A stretch of DNA of 64,000 nucleotides from Hyphomicrobiales bacterium. Its GTDB lineage: Bacteria; Pseudomonadota; Alphaproteobacteria; Rhizobiales; Rhizobiaceae. The translations under genes and the position numbers were made by a program. Positions 34,307 to 43,889 of this stretch are shown piece by piece (position 1 is the first letter of the stretch; each line of letters opens with the position of its first letter). The notes beneath the pieces were generated by a model that made no database searches, was not told the DNA's origin, and worked only from the letters and a program-made list of their open reading frames with translations. The stretch spans positions 1 through 64,000 of the forward strand of contig UEIF01000017.1 of NCBI GenBank assembly GCA_900468805.1, in the 5' to 3' direction.

Positions 34307-35449
34307 CTATTGCCGCCCTGCGATGATCGAGGAATCGACATCTTTGATGTCGCGCTTGCCGCAGAGCGCCATGGTGATGTCCATCTCCTTGCGAATGATC
34401 TCGAGCGCCAGCGTGACGCCCTCCTTGCCCATGGCGCCGAGGCCATAGAGGAAGGGGCGGCCGATATAGGTGCCGCGTGCGCCGAGTGCCACGGCCTTCA
34501 GCACATCCTGGCCGGAGCGGATACCTCCGTCCAGATGCACTTCGAGACGATCGCCGACGGCATCGACGATCCGCGGCAGCATGCTGATCGTAGAGGGGGC
34601 GCCATCGAGCTGGCGACCGCCATGATTGGAGACGATGATGGCGTCGGCTCCGGTTTCGGCTGCCTGCCTCGCATCCTCGACATCGAGAATGCCCTTGATG
34701 ATCAGCGGACCGCCCCATTGTTCCCTAATCCAGGCGACATCTTTCCACGATAGCTGCGGGTCGAATTGTTCGTTCGCGAAGGTGGTGATCGAGGGAAGGT
34801 CGTCGAGGCCCTTGGCGTGGCCGAGGATGTTGCCGAAGTTGCGACGCTTCGTCTTCATCATCTCCATGCACCAGAAGGGGCGCGTCGCCATCTGCCAGAT
34901 ATGTTTCGGCGTGAATTTCGGCGGCGCCGAGAGGCCGTTGCGCAAATCCTTGTGGCGCTGGCCAATAATCTGCAGGTCGGCGGTCAGCACCAGCGCTGAG
35001 CATTTGGCGGCCTTGGCGCGGTTGATGAGATCGACCACGAAGCCTCTGTCGCGCATGACGTAGAGCTGGAACCAGAATGGTTTCGTCGTGACGGAGGCGA
35101 CATCCTCGATCGAGCAGATGCTCATGGTCGACAGCGTGAAGGGCACGCCGAATTCTTCCGCTGCGCGGGCCGCCAGCATTTCGCCATCGGCATGCTGCAT
35201 GCCAGTCATGCCGGTCGGTGCCAGGGCCACCGGCATCGACACTTTCTGGCCGATCATCGTCGTCTCGAGCGTGCGGTTGCTCATATCGACCAGCACCCGC
35301 TGGCGCAGCTTGATGTCACGGAAATCCGCTTCGTTGGCGGCGTAGGTGGATTCCGTCCAGGCGCCGGAATCCGCATAGTCGAAGAACATCTTCGGGACGC
35401 GGCGCTGAGCCATTTTCTTGAGATCGGCGATGGTCAGCGGCTGGGCCAT
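34307..35449 (-). CDS. lldD: FMN-dependent alpha-hydroxy acid dehydrogenase (L-lactate dehydrogenase)
   Basis: This is a 380-residue member of the FMN-dependent alpha-hydroxy-acid family. Visible features are FFDYADSGAWTESTY near the N-terminus, the catalytic His in SNHGGRQLDGAPS, and HLDGGIRSGQDVLKA with GARGTYIGRPFLYGL at the phosphate end. Closest by pattern is LldD, which oxidises L-lactate to pyruvate and feeds the respiratory chain at the membrane; glycolate or mandelate oxidation is possible. The start at 35449 matches the family N-terminus (MAQPLTIADL) with AAGG upstream. Confidence 0.82.
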   Translation of the reverse strand: MAQPLTIADLKKMAQRRVPKMFFDYADSGAWTESTYAANEADFRDIKLRQRVLVDMSNRTLETTMIGQKVSMPVALAPTGMTGMQHADGEMLAARAAEEFGVPFTLSTMSICSIEDVASVTTKPFWFQLYVMRDRGFVVDLINRAKAAKCSALVLTADLQIIGQRHKDLRNGLSAPPKFTPKHIWQMATRPFWCMEMMKTKRRNFGNILGHAKGLDDLPSITTFANEQFDPQLSWKDVAWIREQWGGPLIIKGILDVEDARQAAETGADAIIVSNHGGRQLDGAPSTISMLPRIVDAVGDRLEVHLDGGIRSGQDVLKAVALGARGTYIGRPFLYGLGAMGKEGVTLALEIIRKEMDITMALCGKRDIKDVDSSIIAGRQ

Positions 35450-35548
35450 GAAGAGAACCTTCACATCTGATGATGTGGTCGAATACCACGCTTTCTCAGT
35501 CTTTGGTATTTGATTTCAGAGGAATTTTACCGTCAGGCCATCGCCTTG

Positions 35549-36856
35549 CTATAGCCCGTTTTTCATCGCGACGCCCGCCACATAGGTCTCCGCCACGGCG
35601 CGGTCGTCGCCCATGGTTTGCAGCAGGAACAGTTCCTCCGGAAGCGTCTTCACCACCTCCATCTTCAGGGCCATGGCAGGTGTCGCGGCGGCGTTGAGAA
35701 CGACGAGGTCGGCGTCGGTGCCTAGCTCCAGCGTGCCGATCTTGTCAGCGAGAGATAGCGCCTCGGCATTGCCGAGCGTCATGTAATAATAGCTGTCGAG
35801 CGGGTTCAGTCGTTCGCCGAGAAGCTGCTGGATCTTGTAGGCCTCGTCCATGGTCCGCAGCATGGAATAGCTGGAGCCGCCGCCGATATCGGTGGCGACG
35901 CCGATGCGGACGGGCTTCTCGCGGCGAGAGAGCGCCTTCAGCGGGAAGAGGCCGGAGCCGAGGAAGAGATTGGATGTCGGGCAATGGACGGCGATCGCAC
36001 CGGTCTCGCTCATGGCGTCGGCTTCGCGCTCCGAAAGATGGATGGCGTGGCCGAAGAGGCTCTTCGGTCCGAGCAGGCCGTAGCGGGCGTAGATATCCGT
36101 GTAATCGGTCGCTTCCGGATAGAGCTCGCAGGTGAATTTGATCTCGTCGTGGTTTTCCGACAGATGCGTCTGGATATGCAGGTCGGGGAATTCGCGAGCG
36201 AGTGCCGCTGTCGCCTCCATCTGCGCCGGTGTCGAAGTAATGGCGAAGCGCGGCGTGATGGCCACATGGTTGCGGCCCTTGCCGTGCCAGTCGGCGATGA
36301 CTTGGCGGGTCTCGTCATAGCCCATTTGCGGTGTATCGAGCAGACCTTGCGGGGCGTTGCGGTCCATCATCACCTTGCCGCCGACCATGCGCATGTTGCG
36401 GCGCAGAGCTTCTGCGAAATAGGCATCGGCAGATGTCTTATGAACGGAGCAATAGGCAACCGCCGTCGTCGTGCCATGGCGGATCAGCTCGTCGTAGAAA
36501 TGCGTGGCTATCCTCTGCGCATGGGCGCTTTCGACGAAGCGGCACTCCTCCGGGAAGGTGTAGGTGTTCAGCCATTCCAGAAGGTTTGCGGCATAGGAGG
36601 CAATGACCTGCATCTGCGGGAAATGCAGATGCGTGTCGATCAGGCCCGGCATGATGAGATGCGGGCGATGATCGATTTCGCTGGCGTCTTCGGGCGCCTT
36701 CGCCTTGATGTCGTCATAGGCGCCGACAGCTGCGATGATGCCATCCTCGATCAGCAGACCGCCATCCGTCTCATAAATATAGCTCTCGCTATCGGCGAGG
36801 CTGAGCGGGGCGCGGCGGAAGGAGAGCAGACGCCCGCGCAGGAGTGTTGTGGTCAT
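35549..36856 (-). CDS. guaD: Guanine deaminase
   Basis: This is a 435-residue amidohydrolase. Metal ligands are in PGLIDTHLHFPQMQV, QTHLSENHDEI, FGHAIHLSE and ATDIGGGSSYSML. The FPQ and long insert pattern fits guanine deaminase, which gives xanthine and ammonia. Its ATG overlaps the puuD stop by 4 bp, so puuD and guaD form a minus-strand operon. It feeds XdhAB, encoded nearby. Confidence 0.92.
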   Translation of the reverse strand: MTTTLLRGRLLSFRRAPLSLADSESYIYETDGGLLIEDGIIAAVGAYDDIKAKAPEDASEIDHRPHLIMPGLIDTHLHFPQMQVIASYAANLLEWLNTYTFPEECRFVESAHAQRIATHFYDELIRHGTTTAVAYCSVHKTSADAYFAEALRRNMRMVGGKVMMDRNAPQGLLDTPQMGYDETRQVIADWHGKGRNHVAITPRFAITSTPAQMEATAALAREFPDLHIQTHLSENHDEIKFTCELYPEATDYTDIYARYGLLGPKSLFGHAIHLSEREADAMSETGAIAVHCPTSNLFLGSGLFPLKALSRREKPVRIGVATDIGGGSSYSMLRTMDEAYKIQQLLGERLNPLDSYYYMTLGNAEALSLADKIGTLELGTDADLVVLNAAATPAMALKMEVVKTLPEELFLLQTMGDDRAVAETYVAGVAMKNGL

Positions 36857-38091
36857 TCTCGTTTGCCTTCGACTGCGCTTTCGAACCAGGCGACGAGCAG
36901 CTTGCGCTCGTCGGGGGTAATGTCGGTCACGTTGCCCGGCGGCATGGCATGGCTGCGGCCGGCCTGTATATAGATTTCCCGCGCATGCGCGGCAATTTCC
37001 GCGTCATTTTCCAGAACGACGCCTTTCGGTGGCCGGGCGATGCCTTCATAGACCGGCTCTGCGGCATGGCACATGGAACAGCGTGTGGAGACAAGCTGCT
37101 TCACGGCGGGAAAATGCGGATCGCCGGCAAACTGCTGGAAGGCGGGAGCGACGGAGGCGTTTTCATCTTCGCCCGTGAGCAGCTTGGGCACGGTCGACAG
37201 CCACATGATGAGGATGAAGAGCACGACGGTGACGATCCAGGTCCAGGTCGGTCGTCCCTTGCGCGCATGAGTGGTGTTGAACCAGTGGCGGATCGTGACG
37301 CCCATCAGGAAGACCAGTGCGGCAATCACCCAGTTGAAGGCGGTGCCGAAAGCCAGCGGATAGTGGTTCGACAGCATGAAGAAGATGACGGGCAGCGTCA
37401 GGTAGTTGTTATGGAGCGAGCGCTGCTTGGCCATGTAGCCGTATTTGGCGTCCGGCGTTCGGCCGGCGATCAGGTCGGCGACGACGATCTTCTGGTTGGG
37501 AATGATGATCATGAAGACGTTGGCCGACATGATCGTGGCGGTGAAGGCGCCGAGATGCAGGAAGGCGGCGCGTCCGGTGAAGACTTGCGTGTAACCCCAG
37601 CCCATGAAAACCAGCACGACATAGAGGACTGCCATCAGGCCCCAGGTGTTCCTGCCGAGCGGCGATTTGCAGAGCAGGTCGTAGATGATCCAGCCGCCGG
37701 CCAGTGATGCAAGCGAGATCAGGATCGCCACCGGTCTGCTGATATCGAGCACATGGCGGTCGATCAGGAAGAGGTCGGCGCCGCCATAATAGACGATGCA
37801 GAGCATCAGGAAGCCGGAGAGCCAGGTGAAATAGCTCTCATATTTGAACCAGGTCAGATGTTCCGGCATCTGCGCCGGCGCCACCAGATATTTCTGGATG
37901 TGGTAGAAGCCGCCGCCATGGACCTGCCATTCCTCGCCGTGAACGCCGGCGGGCAGATGCGGCCGCTTCACCAGACCCAGGTCGAGCGCGATGAAATAGA
38001 AGGACGATCCGATCCAGGCGATCGCGGTGATGACATGGAACCAGCGCGCCGCAAAGGCCAGCCACTCCCAGGCTATTGCATATTCATACAT
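36853..38091 (-). CDS. puuD: Membrane-bound urate hydroxylase PuuD with C-terminal cytochrome c
   Basis: The protein has 412 residues. About eight hydrophobic segments span residues 10-310, starting AARWFHVITAIAWIGSSFYFIALD. A c-type cytochrome domain follows, with the haem motif CSMCH at about residue 337. PuuD oxidises urate to 5-hydroxyisourate and passes electrons to the respiratory chain, replacing soluble uricase (established for the Agrobacterium enzyme). It is upstream of and coupled to guaD. UraH and UraD on the other strand act on its product. Confidence 0.92.
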   Translation of the reverse strand: MYEYAIAWEWLAFAARWFHVITAIAWIGSSFYFIALDLGLVKRPHLPAGVHGEEWQVHGGGFYHIQKYLVAPAQMPEHLTWFKYESYFTWLSGFLMLCIVYYGGADLFLIDRHVLDISRPVAILISLASLAGGWIIYDLLCKSPLGRNTWGLMAVLYVVLVFMGWGYTQVFTGRAAFLHLGAFTATIMSANVFMIIIPNQKIVVADLIAGRTPDAKYGYMAKQRSLHNNYLTLPVIFFMLSNHYPLAFGTAFNWVIAALVFLMGVTIRHWFNTTHARKGRPTWTWIVTVVLFILIMWLSTVPKLLTGEDENASVAPAFQQFAGDPHFPAVKQLVSTRCSMCHAAEPVYEGIARPPKGVVLENDAEIAAHAREIYIQAGRSHAMPPGNVTDITPDERKLLVAWFESAVEGKRE

Positions 38092-38260
38092 TCAGTTCCC
38101 CTGTTCTTCTTCCCGACTCGTGAGATTGCGAGAAATTCAAGCGCGAGGAAAGGGGGCACGTGGGGTTTCTTGCCGCAGTGGAGATCGCAGGAAGAGCTTG
38201 CCGGGTGCGGCATTTGTGCTTAAGGCATCGCCGACGACGCTAATAAGGAGCCGCTGAAAC

Positions 38261-38455
38261 ATGCAGATCGAAGTCCCTTGCCCGAAGTGCCGCAACACGC
38301 GCATGAAATTTCCGCGCCCGCAGCCGATCGACAGCGACATCATCACCTGCTTCAACTGCAATTTCGAACTCGGCACCTATGGCTCGATCAAGACCAAGAT
38401 GGTGGCGATGCTGAACCGCGTAGCGGCTGCCGAGGAGCAGCAGAAGAAGCACTAG
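38261..38455 (+). CDS. Small zinc-ribbon-like protein
   Basis: The protein has 64 residues. Two CxxC pairs (CPKC near residue 7, CFNC near residue 30) form a likely zinc ribbon, followed by a charged helix ending EEQQKKH. It has no signal peptide. It may bind nucleic acid or a protein partner; I do not recognise a named family. It stands alone between puuD and a decayed regulator gene. Confidence 0.7.
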   Translation: MQIEVPCPKCRNTRMKFPRPQPIDSDIITCFNCNFELGTYGSIKTKMVAMLNRVAAAEEQQKKH

Positions 38456-38463
38456 TTTACGGT

Positions 38464-38912
38464 TTAAGCCGGTGCAGTCGTGCCGGCCGCGGCAAGGGGC
38501 CGTGCACCGATGTCGGTAAGCGGAGCCCGGTTCCTGAGAAGGCGGTAGCCGAGGCGCGGCAGCGTCATGATCCATTCCTGGCCATCCGGCGTGCTGTCCG
38601 AGTGCCTCGCGCAGATGGGTGATCTGTACAGAAAGATTGCCCTCCTCGACCATCAGCCCGGGCCAGCCCGCCTCAATCAAGGCGTCTTTTCCAACCGGGC
38701 GACCGTCGGGTATCAAGCAGCGCCTTGAGCCGTGAAATCGCGCGCTGGCCGAGCGCAACTGGCTGGCCATCCCGCAGCACGCCGCTGCCGGGGTCGAACA
38801 TGAAACGGCCGAAAGCATATCGCTGCTCTTCCGTCGCAGTGCTTATATCCGCGCAATTTGAGGTGGCAATCTGGTTGTACGCTGTGCTGTGGAGCGGACG
38901 TCTCATTCGCAC
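38464..38912 (-). pseudogene. Frameshifted winged-helix (OmpR/CadC-type) regulator remnant
   Basis: Read in three successive frames on the minus strand, this encodes pieces of one winged-helix DNA-binding domain. FGRFMFDPGSGVLRDGQPVA and the following ALGQRAISRLKALLD lie near 38720-38830. A second frame gives DGRPVGKDALIEAGWPGLMV and VQITHLREALG (about 38605-38710). A third gives TPDGQEWIMTLPRLGYRLL (about 38520-38585). At least two frameshifts are needed. Full-length relatives continue into a large TPR or ATPase region that is absent here, where the frame stops at 38464. It is therefore a truncated, inactivated regulator. Confidence 0.75.
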
Positions 38913-39085
38913 GCCTTAAAAAATGGCGGATTTCTGCGACATTTTATCCACCGCTAATGCTCCAAAGTGGAGCAAACGATTCCTTGAAATGTGAAGATCG
39001 GGTTACAGTTTTGAAATACAGGCCGCCGGGATGAGGTGGAAACCGCATGACACTGGCGGCGCATTCATCGACGGAGAAGATGCCC

Positions 39086-39418
39086 ATGCGCAGCATTCTG
39101 ACATGCGTGATGATTGCCTATGCGTCGTTCGCGACAGCCCACGACGCCGCTACGGGTTGGAGTTACGACCCCTACTGTTGCAATGGAAATGCCGAAAACG
39201 GCGATTGCCAGATGATTCCGTCCAAGACCGTGGCCATCACGCCGGATGGCTATCGCGTGACGCTGAGACCCGGCGATCACCGGCTGGTAACGCGAAGCCA
39301 TGTCTTCCTGCTGCCGATGACCAGGGCGATGCATTCAGGCGATAGCGACTACCATATCTGCCTGTTCCCAAACGAAGATACGCCGCGATGTTTCTATGCG
39401 CCCGATATGGGCTACTGA
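39086..39418 (+). CDS. Small exported Cys-rich protein of unknown function
   Basis: The protein has 110 residues from the ATG at 39086 (GGAGAAG upstream). A short signal peptide (about 1-18, ending ASFATAH) precedes WSYDPYCCNGNAENGDCQ. Further Cys residues occur in the C-terminal HICLFPNEDTPRCFYAP. Several paired Cys suggest disulphides in the periplasm. The pattern (YDPYCCN, DCxxIP, PDGYRVTL) recurs in rhizobial exported proteins of unknown role (recall). No neighbour indicates a function. Confidence 0.68.
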   Translation: MRSILTCVMIAYASFATAHDAATGWSYDPYCCNGNAENGDCQMIPSKTVAITPDGYRVTLRPGDHRLVTRSHVFLLPMTRAMHSGDSDYHICLFPNEDTPRCFYAPDMGY

Positions 39419-39452
39419 GAGGATTTAAGCCCCGCCATTTTGCGTGACATGT

Positions 39453-40349
39453 TCAGTCCTGCTCCACATCGAATTTCTGCAGCAGCCATTTCCGGAAATT
39501 CCTGATTTTCGGCACGTTTCTCCTGTTTTCGGGATAGGCGAGCCAATAATCGCGGCCATCGTTGCCGGTCAGTTCGAAGGGCTGGTAAAGCCTTCCAGCG
39601 ACGACATCGTCCTGAAAATGTCCGGGGTTGAGCATGGCGACACCGCCGCCGGCAATGGCGATGCTGGCATCGAGGATCTGCGTGCCGAATTCGCTTTTCG
39701 GATAGCGGGAGAGATCGGCATCCTTGACGCCGGCCGCTGCGAACCATTCTGCCCACCAGGAATCGCCGGCGCTGATCAGGAACAGCTTCAGCAGGTCTGC
39801 CGGCTCGTGGATGCCGCCGATTTCGGCCGCGAGCTTTGGGCTCAGCATGGGAGAGTAATCAAGCCTCATCAGCCGATGACTGATCAAGCCCGGCCAATCG
39901 CCGCGACCCCAACGGATCGCCACGTCGGCGGCCTCTTTCTGGAAATCGACGATTGTGCCCGATGTGATCAGCCTCACCGCAATATCAGGATATTGCAGCT
40001 GGAACGCGCCGATGTAGCGCGAGAGCCATTGCTGGGCAAAGGTCGCCGTCGAATGGATCGTCAGCGTTTCCCCTGTTGTCTTGCGCATCGAGGCCATGGC
40101 TTCGATCAGAGTGTTGAATGCTTCGGAGACCCTGGGCGCGAGATGTTTGCCTGCTTCCGTCAACTCGATCTGGCGGGGCAAGCGCAGGAAGAGCGGCTCG
40201 CCGATATTCTCTTCCAGAAGCTTGATCTGGTAGCTAACCGCCGTCTGCGTCATGCCGAGCTCGTCGCCGGCTTTGGTGAAACTGCTGAGCCGAGCCACGG
40301 CTTCGAAGACGCGCAGCGCATTCAGCGGGAACTGCTTCGACAGCTTCAT
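39453..40349 (-). CDS. LysR-family regulator (GcvA-like)
   Basis: The protein has 298 residues. The helix-turn-helix is RLSSFTKAGDELGMTQTAVSYQIKLLEE (about 20-47) followed by a LysR effector-binding domain with IAIRWGRGDWPGL-like GcvA features. The start at 40349 (MKLSKQFPLNALRVFEAVA) matches the subfamily. It lies between puuD-guaD and the xdh operon and is divergent from a 64-codon gene. Control of purine genes is possible by position but not shown. Confidence 0.82.
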   Translation of the reverse strand: MKLSKQFPLNALRVFEAVARLSSFTKAGDELGMTQTAVSYQIKLLEENIGEPLFLRLPRQIELTEAGKHLAPRVSEAFNTLIEAMASMRKTTGETLTIHSTATFAQQWLSRYIGAFQLQYPDIAVRLITSGTIVDFQKEAADVAIRWGRGDWPGLISHRLMRLDYSPMLSPKLAAEIGGIHEPADLLKLFLISAGDSWWAEWFAAAGVKDADLSRYPKSEFGTQILDASIAIAGGGVAMLNPGHFQDDVVAGRLYQPFELTGNDGRDYWLAYPENRRNVPKIRNFRKWLLQKFDVEQD

Positions 40350-40449
40350 GGATAAGTTCTCTTTATGGATGCAGACGGTTGTTCGATTGGAATTGCAGCA
40401 TTTTTCCCGGCAAACTGCAATCATCTCATCAAACCATCAAGGTGATGTC

Positions 40450-40644
40450 ATGGATTGCCAAACTATCGAAGAGCGTTCTCCCACAAGAGAAGGATTGCTC
40501 ACCATCACGATCCGCCGGCTGGCCCGGGGCATAGGCAGCCGGATGCCGCAGCTGGATATGGATGTCACACCCGATCGCATCAAGCGCGATCTCGGCTTCC
40601 TGGACGGACGCGATCCGCGTTACGAGGATGACCGGTTGCGATAG
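40450..40644 (+). CDS. Small conserved protein, DUF1127-like pattern
   Basis: This 64-residue basic/acidic protein contains ITIRRLARGIGSRMPQLDMD and PDRIKRDLGFLDGRDPRYED. The last part resembles the C-terminal helix of DUF1127-type small proteins of alphaproteobacteria, which are regulatory or RNA-associated in some species. It is divergent from the LysR gene. Its 3' end overlaps the convergent xdhC by 25 bp, which is unusual but not disqualifying. Confidence 0.55.
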   Translation: MDCQTIEERSPTREGLLTITIRRLARGIGSRMPQLDMDVTPDRIKRDLGFLDGRDPRYEDDRLR

Positions 40645-41471
40645 GCGGCAAGTGCGGTCAAGATTTCGGCTGCCGTCATGGCAGCGATCACTTCGGGGCG
40701 TTTGTCCTTCACCGCCGATCCGCCGATCGGCAAAGTAAGGCGATCGAGCCAGGAGCGTTCGCCGCCTGCCTCGCGGGAGAGCCAGCTTGCAAAGGTCGCG
40801 CGTTTGGTCGCCGAGCCGATCATGCCGATATAGGCAAGGTCGGTGCGGGCGAGCGCTTCATGAGCGATCAGGAAATCCAGCGCATGGTCGTGCGTGAGGA
40901 TGACAAGTGCCGCACCAGCAGGAATATCTTTCACCAATGCCTCGGGCATCGGCACCAACAGGCATTTTGTCCAAGCTGGAAGATTGGCAAGCTCATCCTG
41001 CCGGGTCTCGATGACGGTGACCGAAAGCGGCAGCGGGGCGAGTGCGGTGGCAAGGGCGCGGCCGACATGCCCGGCGCCGAAGACGTAGACCTCGGGCAGG
41101 CGTTCTGCCTCGTCTTCCTGCTTCTTCTCCAATTCGCCTCTGACCGCATCTGTCACATGCCGAAAGCGCAGTTGCGTGCGGCCGCCGCAGCATTGGCCGA
41201 TTTCCGGTCCGAGCGGAATATCCATCATGTCAGTGCCGCCGGTGCCCGCCAGCAATTCGCGGGCATTGCCGATGGCGATGAATTCAAAGTGGCCGCCGCC
41301 GATCGTGCCCCACATGCTGCCAGCCGCGACCAGCATGAAGGTGCCGGCCTCGCGCGGCGTCGAGCCTTGTGTATCGGTGATTTCGACGAGGATCGCTTCG
41401 GGCTGGAGGGCCAGAAAGGCGCGGAAGTCGCTGCCGGGCACAAAACCGGAAAGGATCTCGCGCCGCGTCAT
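40620..41471 (-). CDS. xdhC: Xanthine dehydrogenase accessory protein XdhC
   Basis: The protein has 283 residues. An N-terminal XdhC/CoxI segment (EITDTQGSTPREAGTFMLV) and a Rossmann-like C-terminal domain (VYVFGAGHVGRALATAL; VILTHDHALDF; YIGMIGSATKRATF) are characteristic. XdhC binds and sulphurates molybdenum cofactor and hands it to XdhB. It follows xdhB with a 2-base gap. The start was chosen at MTRREIL; reading further upstream would run into xdhB. Confidence 0.9.
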   Translation of the reverse strand: MTRREILSGFVPGSDFRAFLALQPEAILVEITDTQGSTPREAGTFMLVAAGSMWGTIGGGHFEFIAIGNARELLAGTGGTDMMDIPLGPEIGQCCGGRTQLRFRHVTDAVRGELEKKQEDEAERLPEVYVFGAGHVGRALATALAPLPLSVTVIETRQDELANLPAWTKCLLVPMPEALVKDIPAGAALVILTHDHALDFLIAHEALARTDLAYIGMIGSATKRATFASWLSREAGGERSWLDRLTLPIGGSAVKDKRPEVIAAMTAAEILTALAAYRNRSSS

Positions 41472-41473
41472 GG

Positions 41474-43810
41474 CTACACCCTCTTCATCCTCTCGACAGC
41501 CATCAGCACACGTTCGGGCGTTGCGGGCGCATCGAGATGGGGACAGACGCGATAGTTCGCGACACTGGCAACGGCCATGGAGAGCGCTTCGAGGACCGAT
41601 ATTGCCAGCATGAAGGGCGGTTCGCCGACGGCCTTGGAACGGCCGATCGTCGCTTCCGCATTCTCGGACCATTCGGCGAGTTGCACATTGAAAATCTTCG
41701 GGCGGTCGGAAGCGAGCGGGATCTTGTAGGTGGAGGGCGCGTGCGTGCGCAGGCGGCCCTTGTCGTCCCACCATAGTTCTTCGGTCGTCAGCCAGCCCAT
41801 GCCCTGAACGAAGGCGCCCTCGACCTGGCCTATGTCGATTGCCGGGTTCAGCGAACGGCCGACATCATGGAGGATATCGGTGCGGTCGATCAGATACTCG
41901 CCGGTCAGTGTGTCGATCGAGACTTCGGTGCAGGCGGCGCCATAGGCAAAATAGTAGAAGGGCGTGCCGCGGCCGGCCTTGCGGTCCCAGTGGATCTTCG
42001 GCGTCTTGTAGAAGCCGGCAGCGGAAAGCTGCACGCGGGCGAAATAGGCCTGCTTGATGAAATCGGGGAAGGGGATTTCGATCTCGCCGACCCGCACGCG
42101 GTTCGGCAGGAAGGCGATCTCCGAGACCGGAACCTCCCATTTCTCGGCCGCGAAGGCGACCAGTCGTTCCTTGAGCTGGCGCGCCGCGTCATAGGCGGCC
42201 ATGCCGTTCAGGTCCGAGCCGGAGGAGGCGGCGGTCGCCGACGTATTCGGCACTTTGGCTGTCGTGGTCGCCGTGATCTTCACCCTGTCGATATCGACCT
42301 GGAAGCTGTCGGCCAGGACCTGCGCCACCTTGGTATAGAGGCCCTGGCCCATCTCTGTGCCGCCATGGTTCAGGTGGATCGAGCCGTCCTGATAGATATG
42401 GACGAGCGCGCCGGCCTGGTTGAAGGCGGTCATGGTGAAAGAAATGCCGAACTTGACCGGCGTCAGCGCGATGCCCTTGCGGATGTAGCGGCTGTCTCGA
42501 TTAAAGGCGACGATGGCATTGCGCCGGACGCGGTAGTCGGCGCTGTCCTCCAGCTCCTCGACCACACGGGCGATGATGTTATCCTCGACTTCCTGATGAT
42601 ACGGCGTCGTCGTGCGTCCCGAGCCCGGCTGACCGTAGAAATTCAGCTTGCGGATATCGAGCGGATCCTTGCCGACGGCATAGGCGATCTCCTCGATGAA
42701 GCGTTCGGCGCCGAGCATGCCCTGCGGGCCGCCGAAACCGCGGAAGGCGGTGTTGGAGACCGTATGCGTCTTCAGCGGCTGAGAGGCCAGGTGCACATGC
42801 GGATAGAAATAGCTGGAATCGGCATGGAAGAGCGCGCGGTCGGTGACCGGGCCCGACAGATCCGAGGAGAAACCGCAGCGGGCCGAATAGGTGGCGTCGA
42901 CCGCATGAATGCGGCCCTCGTCATCGAAGCCGAGTTCATAGTCGACACGAAAATCGTGGCGCTTGCCGGTGGCGCTCATATCCTCGTCGCGGTCGGGGCG
43001 GAACTTGATGGCGCGCTTCAGCTTCTTGGCGGCGACTGCGGCAAGGGCAGCGAACTGGTTGCCCTGCGTCTCCTTGCCACCAAAGCCGCCGCCCATGCGG
43101 CGCACGTTCACAGTCACGGCGTTCGATGGAATGTTCAGAACATGGCCGACGATATGCTGGATTTCGCTCGGATGCTGGGTCGAAGACCAGACGGTGACCT
43201 CGTCGTCCTCGCCTGGGATCGCCATGGCGATATGGCTTTCGAGGTAGAAATGTTCCTGGCCGCCGATGCGCATGCGGCCTTTCAGCCGGCGCGGGGCGTT
43301 TGCCATTTCTGTTTCGGGCTCGCCCCGCTTCAGCGTCATCGGCGTGATGACGAGCGGGCTGCCGTTCTCGACGGCGCCGTCGATATCGCTCCAGTGCGGC
43401 AGATCGCGATATTCGATCGTCGCCTTGCGGGCGGCGCGGCGGGCGATCTCGCGGGTTTCGGCAATCACCGCAAAGATCGGCTGGCCGTGGAATTGCACCA
43501 GGGTTTCGGCAAGCAGTGGTTCGTCATGGCTACCGTTCGAGCTGACGTCGTTGACACCCGGAATGTCCTTGCCGGTGAAGACCCAGACGACGCCGGGATA
43601 GGCCGCGACCTCCGACAGGTCCATCGAGAGGATCTCGGCATGGGCTCGGTCGGACATGCCGAGCGCGCCGTGCAAGAGATCCGAGGGTTCGGGAATATCG
43701 TCGATATAATCGGCACTTCCGGTGACATGCTTATGTGCTGAATCATGGCGCAAGGACACATGCATCTGGCCGTTGATGAGCTTGCGATCCTCGAAGGTAG
43801 ACTTGTCCAT
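41474..43810 (-). CDS. xdhB: Xanthine dehydrogenase molybdopterin-binding subunit
   Basis: The protein has 778 residues, normal for XdhB. Cofactor-binding regions include RRMGGGFGGKETQGNQF, FRGFGGPQGMLGAERFIEEIA, HGGTEMGQGLYTKVAQV and TAASSGSDLNGMAAYDA; the catalytic Glu is expected in the late VGEPPFMLAISV stretch. With XdhA it oxidises hypoxanthine and xanthine to urate using NAD. It lies between xdhA and xdhC in one operon. Confidence 0.94.
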   Translation of the reverse strand: MDKSTFEDRKLINGQMHVSLRHDSAHKHVTGSADYIDDIPEPSDLLHGALGMSDRAHAEILSMDLSEVAAYPGVVWVFTGKDIPGVNDVSSNGSHDEPLLAETLVQFHGQPIFAVIAETREIARRAARKATIEYRDLPHWSDIDGAVENGSPLVITPMTLKRGEPETEMANAPRRLKGRMRIGGQEHFYLESHIAMAIPGEDDEVTVWSSTQHPSEIQHIVGHVLNIPSNAVTVNVRRMGGGFGGKETQGNQFAALAAVAAKKLKRAIKFRPDRDEDMSATGKRHDFRVDYELGFDDEGRIHAVDATYSARCGFSSDLSGPVTDRALFHADSSYFYPHVHLASQPLKTHTVSNTAFRGFGGPQGMLGAERFIEEIAYAVGKDPLDIRKLNFYGQPGSGRTTTPYHQEVEDNIIARVVEELEDSADYRVRRNAIVAFNRDSRYIRKGIALTPVKFGISFTMTAFNQAGALVHIYQDGSIHLNHGGTEMGQGLYTKVAQVLADSFQVDIDRVKITATTTAKVPNTSATAASSGSDLNGMAAYDAARQLKERLVAFAAEKWEVPVSEIAFLPNRVRVGEIEIPFPDFIKQAYFARVQLSAAGFYKTPKIHWDRKAGRGTPFYYFAYGAACTEVSIDTLTGEYLIDRTDILHDVGRSLNPAIDIGQVEGAFVQGMGWLTTEELWWDDKGRLRTHAPSTYKIPLASDRPKIFNVQLAEWSENAEATIGRSKAVGEPPFMLAISVLEALSMAVASVANYRVCPHLDAPATPERVLMAVERMKRV

Positions 43811-43889
43811 CAGATGCCTCCTTCAGGAGGAAATGTGGTGCCCGAAGGGCGGATGAGGGGGCGGCTTGCGCCGATATGCGTCATCCTCA

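Noticed and set aside
41867..43741. A 624-codon plus-strand frame
   Set aside because: Antisense shadow of xdhB, which has all molybdopterin-binding motifs on the other strand.
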